A stretch of DNA of 64,000 bases from the NCBI RefSeq assembly GCF_047121295.1, contig NZ_CP139447.1:558001-622000 (forward strand). The letters run 5' to 3'. The DNA is from Longispora sp047121295. Lineage in GTDB: Bacteria > Actinomycetota > Actinomycetes > Mycobacteriales > Micromonosporaceae. The notes under the pieces are model-generated. The model was not told the DNA's origin and did no database searches. It saw only the letters and a list, made by a program, of their open reading frames with translations. Both the position numbers and the translations under genes were made by a program. Shown in pieces: positions 32,412-40,295 of the stretch (positions are counted from its first letter, which is position 1; every line of letters starts with the position of its first letter).

Positions 32412-32512
32412 TGGCCCGGCGAGGGCGGGGCTGGCAAGCCTCGGGTGAAGGCGCTAGGGCAGGCCCTGCGCCTTTGCCCGAGGCGCCGCCAGCGTCGTCC
32501 TCGCCGGGTCCA
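32412..32512. repeat. 101-nt near-perfect hairpin between convergent pssA and psd
   Basis: The two ~48-nt arms (32412-32460 and 32463-32512) pair at roughly 42 positions, with small bulges and a loop of only a few nt. The outer blocks are CCCGGCGAGG/CCTCGCCGGG, the inner GCCTCGGG/CCCGAGGC and AAGGCGC/GCGCCTT. It ends 7 bp from the psd stop codon. Confidence 0.85.
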
Positions 32513-32518
32513 AACGGT

Positions 32519-33724
32519 CTAAAGCCAGCGGGCGATGACTGTTGAGGCTCCCACGACGCGGTCGCCCGGGGCCACCAGGGGCTCGGCCGTGTCCGCCGGC
32601 AGGTAGACGTCCGTGCGGGAGCCGAACCGGATCAGGCCGTACCGCTCGCCCTTGGCCAGCATCGAGCCGACCGGCGCGCGCCGGACGATCCGCCGGGCGA
32701 TCAGCCCGGTGCGCTGGGCGACGACGACCCGGCCGTGCGTGCTGTCCAGCACGGTGTAGGCCGCGACGTTGTGCTCCGCCTCGGGCTTCATCGCGGCGGC
32801 GAACCCGCCGTCCTCGACGAACGAGTCGACGACCCGGCCGGCGACCGGCGCGCGGTTGACGTGCACGTCCAGCACCGACAGGAACACGGCGATCCGCAGC
32901 CACTCGACCTGCTCGCCGAACCGGTCGTCGGTGATCCGCTCGACGGACAGCACCTTGCCGTCGGACGCGGCGACGACGGCCGACGGGTCCTCGGGGATGG
33001 TCCGCTCGGGGTCGCGGAAGAACGCGGCGACCGGCAGCGCGAGGGCCGCCGGCAGCAGCCAGAGCTTCGTGCGGGGCGCGAGCACCTTGGCGCCGGCCGC
33101 GAGGCCGACGCAGATGCCGAAGGCGGCCACGCCGTTGGAGTCGATGTTCATGCCGCCGGCGAGGGGGACGCTGCTCGTCCGGTACGCCGGGGCGAGGTCG
33201 GCGGCCGCCTCGGCGCTGCCCGGGGTGAACCGCAGCCGGTGCACCCGGAGCGGCGGGGTGGACCGGAGCACGAGGTCGCTGCCCACCCCGTACGCGGTGA
33301 CCTGGCGGGCGATCTCGTCGTTGGCCTGGCTGCCGGTACCCGGAAGAACCGGCACGGCCAGGGACAGCACGCCCCCGGGGTTGAGCAGGCCCCGCAGCGC
33401 CGCCAGGGTGTCGTGCGCGTCGTCGGCGCTGCCGACGATCTGGCCGGCGACGATGACCACGTCAGCGGGCTTGGCCTGCGACAGCTTCTCGATCACCTCG
33501 ACGCCCGGGGCACTGAACGTGTCCTCGCTGAGCACGGTGAGGGTGTCGTCGGGGCCGAGCGCGTCGAGCACCGCGGCGAGGAGGGGCGAACCGACCTCCG
33601 CGCCGACCAGGAGCCCGGACTTCGGGCCGGGGTGGCGGGTGAACTCGGCGGCGAGCGCGCGGGCGGTCCGGTCGTTGATCCTGGCCGGGACGAGCGCGAG
33701 CTCGGTGACGATTGACTGGGTCAT
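32519..33724 (-). CDS. psd: Phosphatidylserine decarboxylase with N-terminal Rossmann-like extension
   Basis: Pyruvoyl-dependent decarboxylation of phosphatidylserine to phosphatidylethanolamine. The catalytic part (about residues 190-401) has the conserved FFRDPER segment, DVHVNRAPVAGRV, the VGSMLAKGERYGLIRFGS block, and the self-cleavage site RFGSRTDVY. The first ~185 residues are extra: a Rossmann/methyltransferase-like pattern (SGLLVGAEVGSPLLAAVLDA, ADVVIVAGQIVGSADDAHDT, LNPGGVLSLAVPVL) with no complete SAM motif. ATG 33724 is chosen for the start; no good Shine-Dalgarno is seen. It converges on pssA, its pathway partner. Confidence 0.88.
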   Translation of the reverse strand: MTQSIVTELALVPARINDRTARALAAEFTRHPGPKSGLLVGAEVGSPLLAAVLDALGPDDTLTVLSEDTFSAPGVEVIEKLSQAKPADVVIVAGQIVGSADDAHDTLAALRGLLNPGGVLSLAVPVLPGTGSQANDEIARQVTAYGVGSDLVLRSTPPLRVHRLRFTPGSAEAAADLAPAYRTSSVPLAGGMNIDSNGVAAFGICVGLAAGAKVLAPRTKLWLLPAALALPVAAFFRDPERTIPEDPSAVVAASDGKVLSVERITDDRFGEQVEWLRIAVFLSVLDVHVNRAPVAGRVVDSFVEDGGFAAAMKPEAEHNVAAYTVLDSTHGRVVVAQRTGLIARRIVRRAPVGSMLAKGERYGLIRFGSRTDVYLPADTAEPLVAPGDRVVGASTVIARWL

Positions 33725-33809
33725 GGTGTGAGGCTCTTCTCGACGGGCTGGGCCTGTTCCAACAGCCAGCATATGCGGCCGCCGGAACAGGCCCTGGTGC
33801 CGACCTGGC

Positions 33810-34034
33810 TCAGATATCGACGGGTTCGTCGGGACGGTCCTCCGGACGCGTCCGGTTGCCGATGATCGAGGCGGCGATGCCGAGTATGCCGATACCGACC
33901 AGGGCGGCCGCCCCGGTCCACGCGAGGGTGGAACCGGACACGTGCACGACCTGTCCGAGCACCCACCAGCCGGTCAGCGAGAGGAACAGCAGCCCGAAGA
34001 CGAGCGAGACGGAGTCCAGCCGGTGCGGCTTCAT
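33810..34034 (-). CDS. Small two-helix membrane protein
   Basis: 74 residues with two hydrophobic helices (SVSLVFGLLFLSLTGWWVLG and an Ala/Gly/Ile-rich one around ALVGIGILGIAASIIG), and an acidic, Pro/Arg-rich tail ending EPVDI. Its ATG overlaps the stop of the PspC gene upstream (ATGA), so it belongs to that envelope-stress operon. No family recognised. Confidence 0.75.
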   Translation of the reverse strand: MKPHRLDSVSLVFGLLFLSLTGWWVLGQVVHVSGSTLAWTGAAALVGIGILGIAASIIGNRTRPEDRPDEPVDI

Positions 34035-35254
34035 CGGGTCACCACCGACGAGCCGAACTTCACGGTCAGGTTGATGGTCAACTTTCCGCCTCCGGTTCCG
34101 TCCGCGCCCAGGTCGGTGTACGTCGACCGGTCGCTCTCCGCGCTGATGTGGTGGTCGAAGACCGTGGCCTCGCCGTTGTCGACGTTCGTGTTGACCTCGA
34201 CGTCGACGTTCGGGGGCAGCAGCACCCGCATCTCACCGGCCTGGCAGACGACCGAGATCGTCTTGGTCTGGTCGGTGAAGTCGACGCCGCGCAGGTCGAG
34301 GGTGCCCGCGCCGATCCGGATGGTGTAGTCGGGGTCGATCACGCCGACGCTGTGCGGGATCCAGGTGCGCTCGCCGCCGTTCTTGACCACGCCCTTCACC
34401 GCCGTGGCCGACGCCGACACGGCCAGCCCGAAGGCGAGCACGAAACCCAGGACGATCAGCTTGTACCCGCGCCCCAGGAACGTCCCGACCACCAGCCCGA
34501 GCCCGACGACGCCCAGCGCGACGCCGAAGTACGTGGCGGCGGACACGTCCCGGCCGCTCGCGTCGAGGATGCCGAGGACGCCGACGGCGATCAGGGCGGC
34601 GAACACGGTCAGCCGGCTGAGGATCGACTTCTCCTTCGGCCGCTTCGGGGGCCTGGGCGGCGGCACGGGGCGCGGCGGCGGCGGGGTCCAGCCGGTCTGC
34701 TGGTACGGCCCGTGCGGCGCGAACGGCACGCTCCCGGCCGGCGGGGCCTGCGGGGCGATCGGGGCACCCGGGGCGGTCTGGGTGGCCTGTGCCGGCATGT
34801 AGAAGGGCACGGGCGGCGGCGGGTAGTGACCGCCGGGGCCGCCCGCCGGGCGCTTGTTCACCAGGAGCACCACGCCGACGACGATCAGCGCGAGGATCGC
34901 GGCGAACTCGAAGTTCGTGTCCGCGACGGCGATCGCCCCGGTCACGGCGCCGATCGCGACCAGGATCGTCACGAGCGGCGAGGTGCTGGACTGGCCCCGG
35001 CCGAGCAGCGCCTCGACGGGGGACGCGGTGTCGCCGTCCTCGGGCAGGAGCAGCCACCCCGCGGCGTACGCCACGAGCCCCGCGCCGCCGAACAGCGCGA
35101 ACACGGCGAACACGACCCGCCACAGCACCGGGTCGGTGTTGGTGGCCCTGCCCAGTGCGGCACACACGCCGGCGAGCTTGCGGCCCTCCTTGGGCCTGCT
35201 GTACCGGGAGCGGAAGTCCGCCGTCGGGGGCGGAACGTGGGACGGAGTGGTCAT
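34031..35254 (-). CDS. PspC-domain protein with C-terminal LiaF-like domain
   Basis: 407 residues. PspC domain near residues 15-75 (YSRPKEGRKLAGVCAALGRA... LVAYAAGWLLLPEDGD), several transmembrane helices (about 85-130 and 205-270), and a Pro-rich cytosolic linker. A C-terminal beta-rich domain (about 290-407: AGTLDLRGVDFTD, AGEMRVLLPPNVDVEVNTNV) is like the LiaF/DUF2154 cell-wall stress domain. It is divergent from a PspC-containing histidine kinase across a 135-bp gap with an inverted repeat, so it is probably both a target and a modulator of that kinase. Confidence 0.87.
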   Translation of the reverse strand: MTTPSHVPPPTADFRSRYSRPKEGRKLAGVCAALGRATNTDPVLWRVVFAVFALFGGAGLVAYAAGWLLLPEDGDTASPVEALLGRGQSSTSPLVTILVAIGAVTGAIAVADTNFEFAAILALIVVGVVLLVNKRPAGGPGGHYPPPPVPFYMPAQATQTAPGAPIAPQAPPAGSVPFAPHGPYQQTGWTPPPPRPVPPPRPPKRPKEKSILSRLTVFAALIAVGVLGILDASGRDVSAATYFGVALGVVGLGLVVGTFLGRGYKLIVLGFVLAFGLAVSASATAVKGVVKNGGERTWIPHSVGVIDPDYTIRIGAGTLDLRGVDFTDQTKTISVVCQAGEMRVLLPPNVDVEVNTNVDNGEATVFDHHISAESDRSTYTDLGADGTGGGKLTINLTVKFGSSVVTR

Positions 35255-35300
35255 GATGTCGATACTGTCGGCTGGCCGGCCGTTCCGCGTCCGGGATGCC

Positions 35301-35332
35301 ACCCTGAGTCGACCCTGAACTTCCTCAGGGTC
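35301..35332. promoter_or_regulatory. Response-regulator-like site in the divergent PspC promoter region
   Basis: GACCCTGA (35311-35318) - 6 nt - TCAGGGTC (35325-35332) is a perfect inverted repeat, preceded by a third half-site ACCCTGA (35301-35307). It lies midway between the divergent pspC gene and the kinase gene and is a good autoregulatory site for the LuxR-type regulator. Confidence 0.6.
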
Positions 35333-35389
35333 GCCGGGCCCCAAAGATCCGGTGGTCGTCGGGTGACGGGGCGTGTGACGATCAACGGC

Positions 35390-36625
35390 ATGGAGACAGC
35401 CGCCAACAAGCTGCACCGCCGGTCCGAGGGCCGGGTGCTCGCCGGGGTCGCCGCGGGGATCGCGGACCACCTCAGAGTGCCCCCGCTCGCCGTCCGCGCG
35501 GTGTTCATGGTGCTGCTCACCTTCTCCGGGCTCGGTGCCGTGCTGTACGCCGTGTTCTGGATCGTGCTGCCCACCTCGCGCGCCGCGGCCGGTAGCCGGC
35601 GGCGGAAGGGCCGCGACAGCGCCCAGCTGGTCGGATTCGCCGCCCTCGCGCTCGGCATCCTGTTGTTCGCCAACCCGGGCGGCGCCGCCGGGGTGCGGAT
35701 GCTGATCGGCTGGGTCGTCGCGCTGGTGCTGGTCGGGGCCGGGATCATCTGGCACCAGGCCGAGCCGGACCGGTGGCGGCAGTGGAACAGCGGCGGCCAG
35801 GGCATGCCGTGGCTCGCCCGGTTCCTCACCCACAACGACCGGCGGATGCTGCTGCTCCGGCTGGTCGGCGGCGGCGTCCTCGTCATCGTCGGCATCATCG
35901 GCGTCATCGCCCTGACCGGCATCATCCCGGGCGGCAGCGTCCTGGCGCTGGTCAACGGCGCGCTGTTCGCCCTGATCGCGCTCGCCGGCCTGGCCCTGGC
36001 CACCGGGCCGCTGCTGTGGAAGATGTGGGTCCAGCTCCGCGACGAGCGCGAGGGCCGGATCCGGGAGACCGAGCGCGCCGAGTTCGCCGCGATCGTGCAC
36101 GACCAGGTGCTGCACACCCTGGCGCTCGTCCAGCGGCACGCGGAGGACCCGAAGATGGTCCTCCGGCTGGCCCGGGGCCAGGAACGCACCCTGCGCAACT
36201 GGCTCTACAAGCCCTCCGGCTCGCCCGACGAGCGGTTCGCCGCCGCGCTGGAGGCCGCCGCCGCCGAGGTGGAGGACAGCTTCACCCTCGTCGTCGACCT
36301 GGTCGTCGTCGGGGACTGCGCCGTGGACGACCAGGTCAGGGCCCTGGTGCAGGCCGCGCGCGAGGCGATGGTCAACGCCGGCAAGCACGCGGGCGTCGAA
36401 ACCATTTCCGTGTACGCCGAGGCGGAGCCCACCGAGCTCAGCGTCTTCGTGCGCGACCGGGGCGTCGGGTTCGACATGGCGGGCGTCGGCGAGGACCGGC
36501 ACGGCGTGCGGGGTTCCATCATCGGCCGGATGGAACGGCACGGCGGCAAGGCGGAGATCAGGAGTACACCGGGAGACGGCACCGAGGTGCGGTTGACCGT
36601 GAAGCGACGGGGAGAAGGAGAATGA
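35390..36625 (+). CDS. PspC-domain sensor histidine kinase (NarL-system type)
   Basis: 411 residues. N-terminal PspC domain (LHRRSEGRVLAGVAAGIADHLR... LYAVFWIVLPTS), about four further membrane helices (to about residue 205), and a HisKA_3-like dimerisation helix. The probable phospho-acceptor His is in AAIVHDQVLHTL. The HATPase domain has EAMVNAGKHAG (N box), VRDRGVGFDMAG and a C-terminal GDGTEVRLTV. ATG 35390 is chosen; in-frame GTGs 15 and 27 nt upstream are possible. Overlaps the response regulator gene by 4 bp. Probable signal: envelope or membrane stress. Confidence 0.9.
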   Translation: METAANKLHRRSEGRVLAGVAAGIADHLRVPPLAVRAVFMVLLTFSGLGAVLYAVFWIVLPTSRAAAGSRRRKGRDSAQLVGFAALALGILLFANPGGAAGVRMLIGWVVALVLVGAGIIWHQAEPDRWRQWNSGGQGMPWLARFLTHNDRRMLLLRLVGGGVLVIVGIIGVIALTGIIPGGSVLALVNGALFALIALAGLALATGPLLWKMWVQLRDEREGRIRETERAEFAAIVHDQVLHTLALVQRHAEDPKMVLRLARGQERTLRNWLYKPSGSPDERFAAALEAAAAEVEDSFTLVVDLVVVGDCAVDDQVRALVQAAREAMVNAGKHAGVETISVYAEAEPTELSVFVRDRGVGFDMAGVGEDRHGVRGSIIGRMERHGGKAEIRSTPGDGTEVRLTVKRRGEGE

Positions 36626-37272
36626 GTGGCATGGACGCGCTGAGGGTGTTTCTGGTCGACGACCACGCCATGTTCCGGGCCGGCGTCCGGGCCGAGCTGG
36701 GCAAGCGGGTCAACGTGATCGGCGAGGCCGGTACGGTGGCCGCCGCCGTGGCCGCCATCAACGCCGAGAAGCCCGATGTCGTGCTCCTCGACGTGCACAT
36801 GCCCGACGGGGGTGGCCGGGCCGTGCTGGAGGCCGTGCGCCGGGCCAGCCCCGACGTGAAGTTCCTCGCGCTGTCCGTCTCCGACGCCGCCGAGGACGTG
36901 ATCGGCCTGATCCGGGCCGGCGCCCGGGGGTACGTGACCAAGACGATCTCGCCGGACGAGCTCGCCGACGCCGTCCGCCGGGTCGCCGAGGGGGACGCGG
37001 TGTTCAGCCCCCGGCTGGCCGGGTTCGTGCTGGACGCGTTCGCGTCGCGGTCCGAGGCGCCGGTCGCGGACCCGGAGCTCGACCAGCTGACGAACCGGGA
37101 GCGCGAGGTGCTGCGGTTGCTGGCGCGGGGGTACGCGTACAAGGAGATCGCCAAGGAGCTGTTCATCTCCATCAAGACGGTGGAGACGCATGTGTCCAAT
37201 GTGTTGCGGAAACTCCAGATGTCAAATCGGTATGAGTTGTCCCGTTGGGCCGCAGATCGGCGCCTGGTCTAG
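36622..37272 (+). CDS. LuxR/NarL-type response regulator
   Basis: 216 residues. Receiver domain with DDH at residues 13-15, phospho-acceptor D57 (VVLLDVHMPDG) and the conserved Lys in GYVTKTISP. The C-terminal HTH reads LTNREREVLRLLARGYAYKEIAKEL... KTVETHVSNVLRKL. ATG overlaps the kinase stop (ATGA). Likely targets are the divergent PspC operon and perhaps the two-gene PspC locus at 27995-28876. Confidence 0.95.
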   Translation: MSGMDALRVFLVDDHAMFRAGVRAELGKRVNVIGEAGTVAAAVAAINAEKPDVVLLDVHMPDGGGRAVLEAVRRASPDVKFLALSVSDAAEDVIGLIRAGARGYVTKTISPDELADAVRRVAEGDAVFSPRLAGFVLDAFASRSEAPVADPELDQLTNREREVLRLLARGYAYKEIAKELFISIKTVETHVSNVLRKLQMSNRYELSRWAADRRLV

Positions 37273-37415
37273 ATAATTGGCTGGCGTGTCGCCAAGGACA
37301 ATTCCGGCGATTCTGGGGTTGTGGCTGGGATTCCGTCCTTCGGGGGGATGTGTTGATCTCCATTGGGGACCAATAATGCTGCGTCGCCTGCCCTTGAACG
37401 TCGGAAGGACCCGCA

Positions 37416-38534
37416 GTGCTCGTTTCCAAGCTCCGCCCCGTACTGGCGGCCGCCACCCTCGGCGCCGTCGCAGTGCTGGGCCTGACCACCCCGGCCTTCG
37501 CTGCGGATCCCGCCAAGGGCCAGGTCGTGACCGTCCCGCACGCCGACGGTTTCTCGATCAGCTACGTGCACGGCTCGGTCGACGGCGGGAAGGCCGACGA
37601 CTACTCGACCGGCCTGATCGGCATCAAGCTCGCCGGCGCCGACAAGGCGAAGCTCGCCTACTGCATCGACATCAAGCACCCGCTGGCCCAGTACGCGACG
37701 TACAAGGAAGCCGCGTGGGAGACCGCCTCGGTCGGCAACCTCGACCGCATCAACTGGCTGCTGCACAACAGCTTCCCGGCCAAGCCGGCCGGTGAGGTGC
37801 TGACCAAGGCCGGCGTCCCGACCGCCTCCGAGGCCGCGTACGTCGACGGCGCGACCGTCCAGAAGAACCAGTACCTGGTCTACGCCGGCACCCAGGCCGC
37901 GATCTGGCACTTCAGCGACAAGTTCTCGCTGCTGGGCGACGCCTCCGAGGGTGGTTTCGGCGCCGACTTCGCCACGGTGAAGAAGGTCTACGACTTCCTG
38001 GTCGGCGTCGGCGACGCCGTCCCGGCCCACCCCACCCTGGGGATCACCCCCGCCTCCTCGACGGCGAAGGTCGGCGACAAGGCCGGTCCGTTCACCGTCG
38101 CCAGCAGCGTGGGCGAGGCCACCCTGGCCGTCACCGGCGGCAAGGCCGTCGACAAGGACGGCAAGGAGATCACCAAGATCGGCGACAAGGGCCAGTTCTG
38201 GCTGACCGCCACCGAGGCCGGCACCGTGAGCGTCACCGCGACCGCGACCGGCAACACCGACCTCGGCCGGGTGTTCGTGTTCGACTCGTGGCCGAACGAC
38301 AAGGTGAAGCAGGAGTTCGCCGTCAAGGCCGTGGCCGGCGAGCAGAAGGTCATCATCCCGGGCAGCAAGGTCGAGACCGTCACCGCCAAGGTCGGCGCGA
38401 CGTTCACCGCGACCCCGACCCTGCCGGTCACCGGTGCCGCCGCCGCCGGCATCGCCGGTGCCGGTGTGCTGCTCCTCGGCGCGGGCGGTGCCCTGGTGCT
38501 GATGCGCCGCCGTCGGGTCAAGTTCGAGGCGTAA
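37416..38534 (+). CDS. Cell-wall-anchored thioester-domain (TQXA) surface protein
   Basis: 372 residues. Signal peptide to about residue 29 (PAFAA). An N-terminal TQXA domain has Cys83 (AYCIDIKHPL) and Gln160 (TQAAIW) placed to form an intramolecular Cys-Gln thioester. An Ig-like beta region (about 205-330) follows. A sortase signal ends the protein: LPVTG, a hydrophobic helix and MRRRRVKFEA. Thioester domains bind covalently to surfaces or host proteins in Gram-positive pathogens; in a saprophyte the partner is unknown. GTG start with GGAAGGA 8 nt upstream. Monocistronic, with a bidirectional terminator after it. Confidence 0.88.
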   Translation: MLVSKLRPVLAAATLGAVAVLGLTTPAFAADPAKGQVVTVPHADGFSISYVHGSVDGGKADDYSTGLIGIKLAGADKAKLAYCIDIKHPLAQYATYKEAAWETASVGNLDRINWLLHNSFPAKPAGEVLTKAGVPTASEAAYVDGATVQKNQYLVYAGTQAAIWHFSDKFSLLGDASEGGFGADFATVKKVYDFLVGVGDAVPAHPTLGITPASSTAKVGDKAGPFTVASSVGEATLAVTGGKAVDKDGKEITKIGDKGQFWLTATEAGTVSVTATATGNTDLGRVFVFDSWPNDKVKQEFAVKAVAGEQKVIIPGSKVETVTAKVGATFTATPTLPVTGAAAAGIAGAGVLLLGAGGALVLMRRRRVKFEA

Positions 38535-38547
38535 CCGCCACAGCTCC

Positions 38548-38589
38548 ACGAGAGAGGCACCCCGCACGCGCGGGGTGCCTCTCTCTCGT
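38548..38589. terminator. Bidirectional terminator
   Basis: A long stem (ACGAGAGAGGCACCCCGC with GCGGGGTGCCTCTCTCTCGT, one bulge) between the convergent surface-protein and epoxide-hydrolase genes, overlapping the end of the latter. Confidence 0.85.
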
Positions 38590-39743
38590 CAGCGGAGCGT
38601 GCGGAAGAAGCTGCGGATGTCGTCGACCAGCACCTCGGGCTGTTCCATCGCCGCGAAGTGCCCGCCCCTGTCGTACGAGGTCCACCGCACCAGGTTGTTG
38701 GTGCGCTCCGCGATGTGCCGCAGGGGGATGAAGTTCTCCGCCGCGAAGTCGGCCAGGGCGGTGGGGGTGGCCGACGGCTCGGGCGGCGCGCCCCAGTACG
38801 GGGCGTGGGCCCGCTCGTAGTAGATCCGGGCGGACGAGCCGGCGGTGCCGGTCAGCCAGTACAGGGTGACGTTGGTCAGCAGGTGGTCGCGGTCGACCGG
38901 GGTGCGCGGGTCCGCCCACTCCGCGAACTTCTCCGCGATCCAGGCGAGCTGGCCGACGGGCGAGTCGGTGAGCGCGTACGCGAGGGTCTGCGGCCGGGTG
39001 GACTGGATGTCCGCGTAGCCCTGCCGGTCGCGCAGCCAGGCCCGCATCCGGTCCCAGGACGCCCGGGTGCGGTCCCGCTCGGGCTGGGTCAGGTCGGCCA
39101 GCTCCTCGTGCGTCGGCTCGGCCGTGGCGGCGGAGCCGGGCAGCAGGTTGAGGTGGACGCCGATGATGTTGTCGGGGCGGGTGCGGCCGAGTTCGCGGGA
39201 GATGATCGAGCCCCAGTCGCCGCCCTGGGTGCCGTACCGGTCGTAGCCCAGCCGGGACATCAGCTCGCCGAACGCGGCGGCCACCCGGCGGTACTCCCAG
39301 CCCGGCTCGCGGGTCGGCCCGGACAGGGTGAAGCCGGGGATGCTCGGCAGCACGAGGTGGAACGCGTCGGCCGGGTCGCCGCCGTGCGCGCGCGGGTCGG
39401 TCAGCGGGCCGGCGACCTCGGTGAACTCGGCGAACGAGCCCGGCCAGCCGTGCGTCATCAGCAGCGGGGTGGCGTCGGGCTCGGGGGACCGCAGGTGCGC
39501 GAAGTGGACGTTCGCGCCGTCGATCGTGGTGGTGAACTGGGGCCACTCGTTGAGCCTGGCCTCGGCGGCGCGCCAGTCGTAGTGGTGCCGCCAGTGCTCG
39601 GCGAGGTCGCGGACCTCCGCGAGGGGGATGCCGTAGGACCGGCCGACGCCGGGGAGCTCGTCGGGCCACCGGGTGCGGTCGAGGCGCGCGTGCAGGTCGT
39701 CGAGGTCGGCCTGCGGAAACCCGATACGAAACGGCGTGATCAC
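38589..39743 (-). CDS. Epoxide hydrolase (EHN-type alpha/beta hydrolase)
   Basis: 384 residues. N-terminal EHN region (FRIGFPQADLDDLHARLDRTRWP), oxyanion HGWPGSF, nucleophile Asp in TQGGDWGS, and the catalytic His in DRGGHFAAME. Hydrolyses epoxides to diols, probably for detoxification or catabolism. Start GTG 39743 is preferred, with TAGCAT 7 nt before it (leaderless). The longer frame would begin inside the palindromic repeat at 39759-39816. Confidence 0.9.
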   Translation of the reverse strand: MITPFRIGFPQADLDDLHARLDRTRWPDELPGVGRSYGIPLAEVRDLAEHWRHHYDWRAAEARLNEWPQFTTTIDGANVHFAHLRSPEPDATPLLMTHGWPGSFAEFTEVAGPLTDPRAHGGDPADAFHLVLPSIPGFTLSGPTREPGWEYRRVAAAFGELMSRLGYDRYGTQGGDWGSIISRELGRTRPDNIIGVHLNLLPGSAATAEPTHEELADLTQPERDRTRASWDRMRAWLRDRQGYADIQSTRPQTLAYALTDSPVGQLAWIAEKFAEWADPRTPVDRDHLLTNVTLYWLTGTAGSSARIYYERAHAPYWGAPPEPSATPTALADFAAENFIPLRHIAERTNNLVRWTSYDRGGHFAAMEQPEVLVDDIRSFFRTLR

Positions 39744-39758
39744 GCCCCCGATGCTAGA

Positions 39759-39816
39759 CCGGTGATCTTCACGCACCCGGGTGGTCAGGGCAGCCGAGGT
39801 GCGTGAAGATCACCGG
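39759..39816. repeat. Palindromic dispersed repeat, copy 2
   Basis: CCGGTGATCTTCACGCACC (39759-39777) and its exact complement (39798-39816), 20 nt apart. It shares the GTGATCTTCAYGCACC core with copy 1 at 27923-27984, directly upstream of the epoxide hydrolase promoter. Confidence 0.8.
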
Positions 39817-39817
39817 A

Positions 39818-39873
39818 AGTCGCCGTCGGATATCGGGGGAGGGACCACCGTAACCGAAAAAAGATCTTGAACT
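39818..39873 (-). repeat. Dispersed intergenic element, copy D
   Basis: Reverse strand GGTTACGGTGGTCCC, TCCCCCGATATCCG, ACGG, directly after the chorismate mutase stop codon (39874) and next to palindromic copy 2. Confidence 0.65.
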
Positions 39874-40167
39874 TCAGAGCCGCCCGCGGCCGGCGCGGAG
39901 GATGAGCAGCGCCAACTGGGTGCCGTCCTCGCCGAGCTCCGCCTTGAACTGCTCCAGGATCTCCCGCTCGCGGGACAGCATCAGCCTGGTCCCGCCGGCG
40001 GCGACCCGGACGGAGCCGACCTCCTGGGACAGGCTCGCGCGTTCCCGCCAGAGCCTGATGATCTGTTCGTCGATGCTGTTGATCCGGGTGCGGAGCTCCG
40101 CGATCCGGTCGGCGGACTCGCCGGTGGCACCGGTGGTGTTGGCGGGGGCGATGGCTGCGGCGTTCAT
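39874..40167 (-). CDS. Chorismate mutase, AroQ class
   Basis: Rearranges chorismate to prephenate, the committed step to Phe and Tyr. The 97-residue helical protein has the AroQ pattern: RIAELRTRINSIDEQIIRLW (catalytic Arg region), then ERASLSQEVGSVRVAAGG, and REREILEQF. ATG 40167 is chosen because AGGAGA lies 8 nt before it; an earlier start would be inside the leader terminator region. Expression is evidently controlled by the FFYY leader-peptide attenuator upstream. Such stand-alone actinobacterial enzymes are often activated by DAHP synthase (inference here). Confidence 0.88.
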   Translation of the reverse strand: MNAAAIAPANTTGATGESADRIAELRTRINSIDEQIIRLWRERASLSQEVGSVRVAAGGTRLMLSREREILEQFKAELGEDGTQLALLILRAGRGRL

Positions 40168-40213
40168 CGGGTTTCTCCTGGGTGTGAGGTTTCTGGCCTG
40201 GCCCGGGAAACGC

Positions 40214-40245
40214 AAAAACGCCCCAGGCGGTGAGCCCGAGGCGTT
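40214..40245 (-). terminator. Attenuator terminator of the chorismate mutase leader
   Basis: On the reverse strand, AACGCCTCGGG (40245-40235) and CCTGGGGCGTT (40227-40217) form a stem around 7 nt, running into TTTTTGCGTTT. It lies between the leader peptide stop and the chorismate mutase Shine-Dalgarno. Confidence 0.8.
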
Positions 40246-40246
40246 G

Positions 40247-40295
40247 GTAGGTCAGTTACGCGCGACCTACGGCTGCCGGGACTCCGGTGCCGTAG
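40247..40295 (-). promoter_or_regulatory. Mutually exclusive leader hairpins (attenuator switch)
   Basis: Stem 1 pairs CTACGGC (40295-40289, overlapping the second Tyr codon) with GCCGTAG (40273-40267). Stem 2 pairs GTAGGTC (40270-40264) with GACCTAC (40253-40247). They share GTAG at 40267-40270, so only one can form. A ribosome stalled at the Tyr codons would block stem 1 and favour stem 2. Confidence 0.7.
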
